Shown: one piece after another, positions 23,663-30,964 of the stretch
How the letters are laid out: each line of letters begins with the position of its first letter
How positions within the stretch are numbered: position 1 is the first letter of the stretch
NCBI GenBank assembly: GCA_000230935.2
Contig: AGIQ01000002.1
Location: 1,847,932 to 1,911,931, forward strand
Reading direction: 5' to 3'
DNA length: 64,000 nucleotides
Source: Mycolicibacterium rhodesiae JS60
GTDB taxonomy: Bacteria; Actinomycetota; Actinomycetes; Mycobacteriales; Mycobacteriaceae
Program-made: the position numbers and the translations under genes
The notes under the pieces: model-generated
The model's input: the letters and a program-made list of their open reading frames with translations, nothing else
Database searches by the model: none
What the model was told of the DNA's origin: nothing

Positions 23663-25281
23663 GCGGGCATCCGGCGCAGTGGCGACGTGACGAATCGATC
23701 GGCCTGATTGACTGCACCGCCGCTACATTACTTTCCGAACAGGCGCAGCGGTTTCCGGACCGGTTGGCCATCATCGGCACCGACGCACGCCAACACCCAT
23801 GGCGGCTGACGTACCGCGACGTCGTGGTCCACTCCCGCAAAATCGCAACAGCTCTGCTGCGCGACACGGAACCCGGCGACCACATCGCCGTGCTTGCTCC
23901 AAATGTCGTGGAATGGCCGCTCATCGAGTACGCGGTGGGGTTGGCCGGAAGGACGCTCGTCGCCCTGAACCCACACGCCGGTATCGATGAGTTGCGATAC
24001 ACCCTGCGCCACTCCGATACCGCCATGCTGATCTACGCACCGTCCATCCACGGCCGCGACCTCAGCGACGTCGTCCGCCGCGTCGTTGCACAGTGTCCGA
24101 CCGTACGCCGCGTCTACGCACTCGACGTGGTGTGGTCCTGGTCGGAAGGTGAGATCCACGACGAACATGACTGGCCGACGGTAGATCCTTCCGGACCGGC
24201 GATGCTGCAGTACACCTCTGGGACGACCGGACCGCAAAAGGGCGTTCTGTTGTCCCACCGAGCGGTCGTCAACGTCGCACGGATCGCGATGCAAACCTGT
24301 GGCGTGCAGCCAGGGTCGGTGTGTTTATCGCCGTTCCCGCAGTTTCATACCGCCGGGTGCGTGACGTCGACACTGGGTGCTCTTGGTGTCGGGGGGACCC
24401 TGGTGATCATGGAACGCTGGGACGCCAGCGAGGCGCTGGCTCTGATCCGTCGCGAAGGGGTGACGACGGCCCTGCTGGTGCCTGCGATGCTCGACGACCT
24501 GGTTCAGGCCGCCAGGCGTGCGTCCGGCAGCTACTCCGTGCCGACGATCTTGGCGGGTGCGTCCACCGTGCCCGCTGAGTTGATCCGCACCGCACAGGAC
24601 GTCTTCGGTGGTTCGGTGTTCAACGTCTACGGTCAGACCGAGGTGAGTGCCCCGCTGACCGCCACGCGGCGCGGCGACTCGGCCGACGACATCGCCAACA
24701 CCATCGGAAGACCGCTCCCGCAGGTTGAGTGCCGCATCGCCGATCCCCGAACGGGACGTACGGTCGACGTCGGCGTAATCGGTGAGATCTGTGCGCGCGG
24801 ATACCAGCAGATGTTGGGGTATTACCGGGATCCGGACGCCACGGCGGGCACCGTCGACGCCGACGGCTGGGTGCACACGGGCGATCTCGGAACGATGAAT
24901 GAGCGCGGCTACCTCACCATCACGGGTCGCCTCAAGGAATTGATCATCCGCGGCGGTGAGAACATCTCCCCAACCGAGGTATCACAGTGTCTGCTCGACC
25001 ATGACAGCGTCCAGAACGTCGCGGTCGTCGGGCTGCCCGATGACCGATTGGGGGAGCTCGTGGCTGCCGTCGTCGTGGCTGGAGATGGTGCGGATCAAAG
25101 AGCTCTGGCCGCAAAGTTGCACGATCACTGCGCGGCGCGATTGGCTCGGTACAAAATCCCCCAGCAGTGGTTCTTCACCGATGAGCTGGCCCTCACCGCT
25201 TCCGGCAAGGTCCGCTCGCTGGTGATTCGACAGATGATTCTCGATGGCGTTATTTCGTCTCCCCAGAAAGGCAGGATGTGA
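23659..25281 (+). CDS. Acyl-CoA synthetase (AMP-forming)
   Basis: 540 residues from a GTG overlapping the SDR stop. YTSGTTGPQKGVLLSH is the nucleotide-binding motif, NVYGQTE the A5 motif, VHTGDLG the A7 motif, and TASGKVRS carries the catalytic Lys. It activates a carboxylate to CoA thioester; resemblance is to medium/long-chain or 3-methylmercaptopropionyl-type ligases. Being the second CoA ligase in the region, it could activate the acid released by a side-chain or ring cleavage. Next gene starts 34 nt downstream. Confidence 0.92.
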   Translation: MSGHPAQWRRDESIGLIDCTAATLLSEQAQRFPDRLAIIGTDARQHPWRLTYRDVVVHSRKIATALLRDTEPGDHIAVLAPNVVEWPLIEYAVGLAGRTLVALNPHAGIDELRYTLRHSDTAMLIYAPSIHGRDLSDVVRRVVAQCPTVRRVYALDVVWSWSEGEIHDEHDWPTVDPSGPAMLQYTSGTTGPQKGVLLSHRAVVNVARIAMQTCGVQPGSVCLSPFPQFHTAGCVTSTLGALGVGGTLVIMERWDASEALALIRREGVTTALLVPAMLDDLVQAARRASGSYSVPTILAGASTVPAELIRTAQDVFGGSVFNVYGQTEVSAPLTATRRGDSADDIANTIGRPLPQVECRIADPRTGRTVDVGVIGEICARGYQQMLGYYRDPDATAGTVDADGWVHTGDLGTMNERGYLTITGRLKELIIRGGENISPTEVSQCLLDHDSVQNVAVVGLPDDRLGELVAAVVVAGDGADQRALAAKLHDHCAARLARYKIPQQWFFTDELALTASGKVRSLVIRQMILDGVISSPQKGRM

Positions 25282-25315
25282 ACTTCGAACCCACTCATTC
25301 AGTTGGAGCGCCACA

Positions 25316-26521
25316 GTGAGGCGTGCGGCGATCGTGGCGCCCGCCCGCACCGCCGTCGGCGGGTTCGGGGGAGTGTTTCGGCCCCTTCGAGCGGAGGACC
25401 TCGCCGCGCGCATTCTCGAGGCGGTGGTGAGTCGCAGCGGAATCGACCCGGTGGTCATCGAGGACGTGGTCTTCGCCCAGTCCTATAGCAACTCTGAGGC
25501 CCCGTGCATCGGGCGCTGGGCCGCTTTGCACGCTGACCTACCACTGAGCGTCCCCGGCCTTCAGATCGATCGGCGTTGCGGTGGCGGCCTGCAAGCTCTC
25601 ATCACGGCGGCCATGATGGTGCAAACCGAGGCGGCCGACGTGGTCGTGGCCGGCGGCGTCGAATCGATGAGCAACATCGAGCATTACACGACCAGCGCGC
25701 GGTGGGGTCAGCGGTCTGGCAATCAAAGCCTGTACGACCGCCTGGACCGCGGACGTGAAATGTCCCAACCTGCATGGAGATTCGGTGCGATCAGTGGGAT
25801 GGTCGAGACTGCCGAGAACCTGGCTAACGACTACGGCATCGATCGCGAGGCCGCGGACGCGTTCGCGGCCCGTAGTCATTACCGTGCGGCCGCCGCGCAA
25901 GCGCGCGGCGACTTTGCCGCCGAGATCGTCGCCGTGGAGGTTCCGCAACGTCGCGGGGAACCAGTCATCGTCGACCGCGACGAAGGAATTCGACCGCACA
26001 GCACTGTCGCCTCGCTGGGCGCGCTTCGACCCCTGATCGCCGGCGGGACCGTCACGGCAGGCAACTCCAGCCAGCAAAACGATGCGGCGGCCGCGTGTTT
26101 GGTGGTCGCCGAGGATCGCCTCGATGCCCTGGGTCTGGAACCGATGGGCTTCCTCGAGAGCTGGGCCGCCTTTGGATGTGACCCCGCAAGGATGGGGATC
26201 GGTCCCGTACCGGCCGTGCAGAAGCTTTTCGCGCGAACGGGTTTGAGTTTCGACGATCTCGATCTAATCGAGGTCAACGAAGCCTTCGCCGTGCAAGTGC
26301 TGGCTGTCCTCGACGGCTGGAAACTAGAGCAGGCCGACGTGGAGGACCGGCTCAACGTCAATGGATCCGGCATCTCACTGGGTCACCCCATCGCAGCAAC
26401 CGGACTTCGAATCATGACAACTATGTTGTACGAGCTCCGCCGTCGCGGCGGAGGACGTGCGCTGGAGACGATGTGCATCGGAGGAGGACAGGGACTCGCC
26501 GCCGTTTTCAGCGCAATGTAA
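25316..26521 (+). CDS. Thiolase (acetyl-CoA acetyltransferase family)
   Basis: 401 residues from GTG25316, with TTGGAG upstream; the Met at 25244 lies in the preceding ligase. Cys88 (DRRCGGGLQA), His in ISLGHPIAATG and Cys in MCIGGGQG complete the active site, and NEAFAV is present. Last gene of the long operon. It stops 14 nt from the convergent metallo-beta-lactamase-fold gene. It likely cleaves a 3-ketoacyl-CoA different from that used by the 19646 thiolase, or condenses acetyl-CoA units. Confidence 0.92.
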   Translation: MRRAAIVAPARTAVGGFGGVFRPLRAEDLAARILEAVVSRSGIDPVVIEDVVFAQSYSNSEAPCIGRWAALHADLPLSVPGLQIDRRCGGGLQALITAAMMVQTEAADVVVAGGVESMSNIEHYTTSARWGQRSGNQSLYDRLDRGREMSQPAWRFGAISGMVETAENLANDYGIDREAADAFAARSHYRAAAAQARGDFAAEIVAVEVPQRRGEPVIVDRDEGIRPHSTVASLGALRPLIAGGTVTAGNSSQQNDAAAACLVVAEDRLDALGLEPMGFLESWAAFGCDPARMGIGPVPAVQKLFARTGLSFDDLDLIEVNEAFAVQVLAVLDGWKLEQADVEDRLNVNGSGISLGHPIAATGLRIMTTMLYELRRRGGGRALETMCIGGGQGLAAVFSAM

Positions 26522-26535
26522 CTCAGTCGAGCACG

Positions 26536-27561
26536 TCAGCTGGCGCGATAGAGCCGCGTCTCCTGAGAATGCGTGGCCTCGACCAAACCCTGCGTCTGTA
26601 GCACTTCGAGATGCGCGAGCACTTCTAGTACGGCGCTCATGGCGTGGACGGTGTTGAGGTCGTCGACGGAGCGCAGTTGTCGGGTCCAACGCATCTCACG
26701 GGCAACCTCATAGGCGGTGCTGGCCCCCGCGGCGACGAAGCTGAGGATGTTCTCGAGTCGACTTTCGTGATGCGACAACAACTCCGCGACACGCGTCGTC
26801 ACGTCCTGACCGATGGGCCCATGCGCGGGCAGCATCTTGTTGGCCGGTAACGATATGAGGAGTTGGAGCGACGCCAGATAGGATCTCAACGCGTACGGAT
26901 CTGGACGCGGCTCGAAACCGATGGACGGCGTGATGCGTGGCAACACGTGGTCGCCGGTGAAGAGCAGTCCTTGTTCGGGAATCTCGAAAATGAAGTGCCC
27001 GCGAGTATGTCCCGGCGTTGCTCGGGCCACAAGAGTTCTTTCCCCGCAATTTATTTGATCGCCATCGTGCAGCCAGACATCAGGCGGCCCTAGGGTGATA
27101 TCACGTTCGTAGGGTTGCAATTCAAGGTATTGCACATCATCGGCCAAGGCGTGTGCGCCTGCGGTACGCAGCAGCGCTACCTGGTCGGAGTACGGGCTCT
27201 GCGCCTGTTCAACGGCAGCGATGGCGTGATGTTCCTCGTGCCCGAGATAAACGCACGTGCCCAACTGGCGTTGCCACCGTAAGGCCTGGGCGTAGTGGTC
27301 CCAGTGCAAGTGGGTCACCAAGATTCGTTCGACGTCACCGACCGAGAAACCGAGTGCATACAACGCCGCAATCAGCATGTCCTCTGACTCCGGACTAGGG
27401 TATCCCGGATCGATGAGCGTGACACCGTCTTTCCCGCCGATTGCGTAGGCATTAACGGAGGTGAGATCGGGCATCGGCAGAGGTAATTCAATGCGCCACA
27501 GTTGATCTGAAATCTCTTCGACGTACTTGCCTGGCAATCCGAGGTAGTCCGTCTGTGACAT
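26536..27561 (-). CDS. Metallo-beta-lactamase-fold hydrolase
   Basis: About 341 residues. The dinuclear metal motif THLHWDH gives H84, H86, D88 and H89; PGHTRGHFIFE and FTGDHVLP supply further ligands, and a helical C-terminal domain follows (as in LACTB2-like proteins). Such enzymes often hydrolyse thioesters or lactones. Met27561 is preferred over Met27597, which lies at the operator; AAGGGA is upstream. It is convergent with the long operon and preceded by operator B3, so it is probably part of the same regulon, perhaps releasing CoA or opening a lactone. Confidence 0.87.
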   Translation of the reverse strand: MSQTDYLGLPGKYVEEISDQLWRIELPLPMPDLTSVNAYAIGGKDGVTLIDPGYPSPESEDMLIAALYALGFSVGDVERILVTHLHWDHYAQALRWQRQLGTCVYLGHEEHHAIAAVEQAQSPYSDQVALLRTAGAHALADDVQYLELQPYERDITLGPPDVWLHDGDQINCGERTLVARATPGHTRGHFIFEIPEQGLLFTGDHVLPRITPSIGFEPRPDPYALRSYLASLQLLISLPANKMLPAHGPIGQDVTTRVAELLSHHESRLENILSFVAAGASTAYEVAREMRWTRQLRSVDDLNTVHAMSAVLEVLAHLEVLQTQGLVEATHSQETRLYRAS

Positions 27562-27597
27562 GCTCGGGTGTGTCCCTTCAGTTAACGACACGCCCAA

Positions 27598-27613
27598 TTT
27601 AACACGGTTTAGA
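27598..27613. promoter_or_regulatory. Operator B3: dyad TTTAA-N6-TTAGA
   Basis: Reads TTTAA-CACGGT-TTAGA, one mismatch from the symmetric form found at 11453-11468 and 16697-16712. It lies about 37 nt upstream of the metallo-beta-lactamase-fold start and in the gap downstream of the second TetR gene. Confidence 0.52.
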
Positions 27614-27675
27614 CAACTTGGGTGCCTGCTGCGGACGCGCGAAATGCGCTCTGCAGCACAGTCGTACGTGGTCGC

Positions 27676-28359
27676 TCAGGCCTGCCCGCGGCGGCGCCGG
27701 CTGGGTTGCGGAAAGGTGATAATCGAACCGCGCACGAAAGATTGGGCGTCCGCCACCAACGTATCGACTGAGGATCGCCGGGGGTCCCACCATTCCGAGC
27801 ACCAGTTGAGCGCCCCGAGAATCAGCATCTGAGCGTGGTACGGGTCAAGTTCCACGCGCATATCGCCGGAACGGTTGAGGTCGGAGAGTAGGCGCCGCCA
27901 CAACTCGCCGTAGAGGTTTTCTTCGCGCATTTGGCGCTTGCGGATCGATGGCGGAACCTGGTCGGCGTTGCGAATCGCTGCGCGCGAATAGTCCGACATC
28001 TCGAGCACGTGTCGCAGGTGGGCTTCCACCGCGGCCATCAACCGATCCATTGCGGAGACGTCAGACGGCAGCGCGTCCAGTACAGCGGCGGTGTGGTCAC
28101 GGGTCGCCGCGGTGCCGACCCACATCACCTCCTCGATGAGTTCGTCACGAGAGGCCCAGTAGTAGTAGATCGCGGGGGCTTGAACCTCGGCTATCGCCGC
28201 AACCTCGGTAACGCGAAAACCGGCATAGCCTTTCGCGCTCAAGACCTGGGCGGCGGCGTCTCGAATGCGCTTCTTGGTCTGTTCAGGCCGGGACTCGACG
28301 TTGGGGGTGTCCTCGCCGCGAGCCGCCGGGGTGCCCCCATTAGCCCAGCGCCTTGTCAT
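27676..28359 (-). CDS. TetR family transcriptional regulator (candidate repressor of operator B)
   Basis: 227 residues. TetR helix-turn-helix at about 28-75 (RIRDAAAQVLSAKGY, FRVTEVAAIAEV, AIYYYWASRDEL), then a helical C-terminal domain with a Trp-rich WCSEWWDPRR segment. It resembles the KstR2/FadR-type regulators of lipid and steroid catabolism in general form. No clear copy of operator B sits in front of it, so it is probably not autoregulated through that motif. It is the only regulator next to block B, hence the likely reader of TTTAA-N6-TTAAA; this is inference. Confidence 0.88.
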   Translation of the reverse strand: MTRRWANGGTPAARGEDTPNVESRPEQTKKRIRDAAAQVLSAKGYAGFRVTEVAAIAEVQAPAIYYYWASRDELIEEVMWVGTAATRDHTAAVLDALPSDVSAMDRLMAAVEAHLRHVLEMSDYSRAAIRNADQVPPSIRKRQMREENLYGELWRRLLSDLNRSGDMRVELDPYHAQMLILGALNWCSEWWDPRRSSVDTLVADAQSFVRGSIITFPQPSRRRRGQA

Positions 28360-28417
28360 TAGCCGATGTTACCTAGCGCCGATCGACCCCACGTCGCGGG
28401 CGCGATCTCCATGGTCA

Positions 28418-28835
28418 GATCGGGCCACCGGCCACCAACTGGCCGGCGACGACGTCGCGTTGGATTTCGTGGGTGTCCTCGCGGACGATCATCAGTGGCG
28501 CGTCGCGGAAGTCGCGCTCGGCGCCGTACTCGGTGGAGTAGCCGTGACCGCCGCGGATTCGCGCCGCGTTCAGTGCGATCTCCATGGGCCGCCTCGAAGG
28601 CGAACAGCTTGGCCAATCCGTGCCTCCATGTCGGTACGTTCGTCGCTGTCGTAGCGGGTGGCGGCGTACAGGGCTGGTAGCCGGTGTCGATCGGGAACTG
28701 CAAGTAGGCGTGGATCCCACGGTGGACGCGATGTAGGAACGCGGTGCCGGTGATCCCGGCCCGCGCATTGCGCCAGGTGCTGTTGTCGGTGCGGGCCTCC
28801 AGTGCGCCTTGCGCGACGGCCAACGTGAAGACTTG
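28418..28835 (-). pseudogene. Acyl-CoA dehydrogenase 3' remnant with several frameshifts
   Basis: Pieces of one dehydrogenase C-terminal domain are read in order on the minus strand but in changing frames: AVAQGALEA, then LYAATRYDSDERTDMEA, then GLAKLFAFEAA, then MEIALNAARIRGG, STEYGAERDFRDAPLMIVRE and QRDVVAGQLVAGG. At least three frame changes are needed, and the N-terminal two thirds are missing. The parent resembles isovaleryl/short-branched-chain-type dehydrogenases. It is a dead gene and supports decay of this junction. Confidence 0.8.
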
Positions 28836-29249
28836 TGCCCGCGCGTCGACAGCGGTGCAGGGCTCAGCCGCTGAGGGCTCGCGCGGGTTGTGTTGTCGGC
28901 GGTTCCGACCTATTGGCGGGCCATGGCGATGCGCAGCGCCTCCTCGGGGTCGACGTGGTGGTTGGCGGCTTGTGCGGCATCGGCGATCGCGAGGTGGATG
29001 CCTCTGATGCGGCCGTTGAAGGCGTTGTTGGCCGCGGGACGATCACGACGAAAATATCTGGCTCCCTGAGAATCTCGAATCGGGATTCCTGTATCCCACC
29101 GACCCCGCAGTTCCGAAGCTCACGAACAACCTCTGTGTGACTCGCGAGCACGAACGTCTCTTGATGCACGGACGTTTGAGCGCGAAGGGGAGCGACGGGA
29201 ATCCAAGGAGGGATCAAGATCTGGACAACCGTGTGGTTCTAGCTAGGAT
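28836..29249. other. Gene-poor decayed stretch
   Basis: No convincing gene. On the minus strand about 40 residues can be read (around 28915-29045, including IHLAIADAAQAANHH and DPEEALRIAM) that look like coding sequence once in use, but no family is recognised and the frame is not maintained on either side. Probably debris of the same rearrangement that broke the dehydrogenase. Confidence 0.5.
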
Positions 29250-29345
29250 CCGCCATCGAAAATGGAACTCGGCGCCCGCCATCTTGGATGGAATTTTGGA
29301 AACGGCCAGGTAGAGCTCGCGACATCCGCCACGCGAAAGTGGAAC
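29250..29345. repeat. Three 19-20 bp hairpin repeats, possible transposon end
   Basis: Copies are CCGCCATCGAAAATGGAAC (29250-29268), CCGCCATCTTGGATGGAAT (29276-29294) and CCGCCACGCGAAAGTGGAAC (29326-29345). Each has an internal dyad (GCCAT/ATGG or GCCAC/GTGG). Several direct copies of a roughly 20 bp repeat at one border are typical of IS21-family ends; no transposase remains in the window, so the assignment is tentative. They lie exactly between the decayed region and the conserved chromosome. Confidence 0.6.
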
Positions 29346-29388
29346 CTACAGCCGTTGCGGTGACTTTTGCTACCCGTGATTCCAACGC

Positions 29389-29820
29389 TCAGCAGCCGCC
29401 CTCGGCGGCGGCCCGGACCGCGATGATCACCGCGGCCTGCTGGGCAGTGGATAACTCTCCCCAGGTCTTGTTGAACGTCGGGGGGCCGGCGGCCGCGTTG
29501 CTCTGCAGATCTTTGAGGAACGGCTCGACCAACGTCGTCGGATCACCGCCCTTGGCTTCCATCCACGCTTTGGTGGCCATGCAGGCCTGTGCATACTGTT
29601 CTTCGGTCGATTCTGCGGGTACGTCGATCCGGGTGGTCACTCCGCCCGGCGACACCGCGACGGTGTCCGACGACGAGCCCGTCTCGCCCGACTGTTGCAC
29701 GCTGCTCGACGGTGCGGTCGTCGTCGACGCGCCCTGCCCCCCGCCGCCGGACGAGCACGCGGTCAGCGCCGCAGCACACGCAATTGCGCCGAACAGGGAG
29801 CGACTTCGGTACCCGCGCAT
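29389..29820 (-). CDS. lpqV: Probable lipoprotein LpqV
   Basis: 143 residues. Signal peptide ending in a lipobox with lipidated Cys22 (AALTACSSGGG), a Ser/Thr/Gly-rich linker, and a small helical domain with Cys in QACMATKAW and a C-terminal Cys that may pair. Position next to the cysteine-dioxygenase-like and rhodanese genes matches Rv1064c (lpqV) in M. tuberculosis. Anchored on the outer face of the membrane; function unknown. It is divergent from the dioxygenase gene. Confidence 0.85.
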   Translation of the reverse strand: MRGYRSRSLFGAIACAAALTACSSGGGGQGASTTTAPSSSVQQSGETGSSSDTVAVSPGGVTTRIDVPAESTEEQYAQACMATKAWMEAKGGDPTTLVEPFLKDLQSNAAAGPPTFNKTWGELSTAQQAAVIIAVRAAAEGGC

Positions 29821-29934
29821 GGATTCAATCTATGCAACACTGGCGACCATGATGGTGCGCACCGGGTCTCAGGAGTGTTGTCGGTACTAGCCGACCCCCG
29901 ACTCCCCTGCAATCTCTGTCGAAAGTCCCTTGTC

Positions 29935-30495
29935 ATGCCGTATTCGGGCGCTGCCCTTTCTCTTGCCACTTTTCCCTCGACCGCCCCAGCCGTGTCGGCG
30001 CCCACCCGCCTGCGGCTGCCCGACCTGTTGCACGCCACCGACCAGTACGCGGACGAGGTGTTGCGCGGTCGGTTCAACGACTTGTTGCCCGCCGGCGGAC
30101 CGCCCGCCGAAGACCGGTGGTTCACCCAGCTGTATGCCGACGACGAGCTGGACGTCTGGCTGATCAGCTGGGTGCCCGGCCACTTCACCGAACTGCACGA
30201 CCACGGCGGATCGCTCGGTGCGCTGACCGTGCTCTCCGGCGCACTGCACGAATATCGTTGGGACGGTGAGCGTTTGCACCGCCGTCGGCTCGACGCCGGG
30301 GATCAGGCGGCGTTCCCGCTCGGGTGGGTGCACGATGTCGTCCGGGCGCCGGTCACCACGACGCCGGCGGCGACTACGCTGAGCGTGCACGCCTACTCGC
30401 CGCCGCTGACCGCAATGTCGTATTACGAAGTGACCCAACGCAACACGCTGCGCCGCACGCGCACGGAACTGACCAACGAACCCGAAGGATCCTGA
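29935..30495 (+). CDS. Cysteine dioxygenase-like cupin protein
   Basis: 186 residues. Cupin iron ligands are H88 and H90 (ELHDHGG) and H133 (GWVHDV), the three-His arrangement of thiol dioxygenases. These oxidise cysteine or another thiol to a sulfinate. It matches the position and approximate length of Rv1065. Four nt separate it from the rhodanese gene, so the pair may handle oxidised or persulfidic sulfur together. Met29935 is chosen; the frame extends upstream but is antisense to lpqV there. Confidence 0.85.
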   Translation: MPYSGAALSLATFPSTAPAVSAPTRLRLPDLLHATDQYADEVLRGRFNDLLPAGGPPAEDRWFTQLYADDELDVWLISWVPGHFTELHDHGGSLGALTVLSGALHEYRWDGERLHRRRLDAGDQAAFPLGWVHDVVRAPVTTTPAATTLSVHAYSPPLTAMSYYEVTQRNTLRRTRTELTNEPEGS

Positions 30496-30499
30496 TCCG

Positions 30500-30964
30500 A
30501 TGGCCAGCCGAATCGATAGCATCCTGAGCGTCGCCCGGCAGCGCCTGCGGCGACTGGCGGCCGGCGACGTCCCGGCCGCGCTGCGGCGCGGCGCGATCCT
30601 CGTCGACATCCGGCCTGCGGCCCAACGTGCCATCGAAGGGGAGACGGCGGCGGCATTGGTGATCGAACGAAATGTGTTGGAGTGGCGCTGCGATCCCACC
30701 AGCGACGCCCGCCTGCCCCAAGCGAAAGACCACGATGTCGAGTGGGTGGTGCTGTGCTCGCAGGGCTACACCTCGAGCCTGGCCGCGGCCTCGCTGCTCG
30801 ACCTCGGCCTGCACCGCGCCACCGACGTCATCGGTGGTTACGAAGCACTGGTCGAGGCGGGCGTGCTCGCCGAACTCACTCCGGCGCGTGAACGATTCCC
30901 CGAAGTCGATCGGTCTTATCTGGTGTCCAGCCCGGGGGCTGCAGGATCGCTGCCCACGCGTTGA
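30500..30964 (+). CDS. Rhodanese-like protein
   Basis: 154 residues. One rhodanese domain with the active-site loop LCSQGYTSS (Cys86), preceded by LVDIRPAAQRA. It would carry a persulfide sulfane sulfur. Corresponds to Rv1066 by order. Downstream partner of the cysteine-dioxygenase-like gene. Its last 89 nt overlap the end of the convergent Rv1069c-like gene, an unusually long tail-to-tail overlap. Confidence 0.88.
   Translation: MASRIDSILSVARQRLRRLAAGDVPAALRRGAILVDIRPAAQRAIEGETAAALVIERNVLEWRCDPTSDARLPQAKDHDVEWVVLCSQGYTSSLAAASLLDLGLHRATDVIGGYEALVEAGVLAELTPARERFPEVDRSYLVSSPGAAGSLPTR

Noticed and set aside
1181..27561. Interpretation as the cholesterol degradation cluster
   Set aside because: No KstD, KshA/B, HsaA-D or Mce4-type genes are present; only general beta-oxidation families and a P450 are shared.
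29250..29345. CRISPR-like repeat array
   Set aside because: Only three short repeats with unequal spacing and internal dyads; no spacers of constant size and no cas genes.
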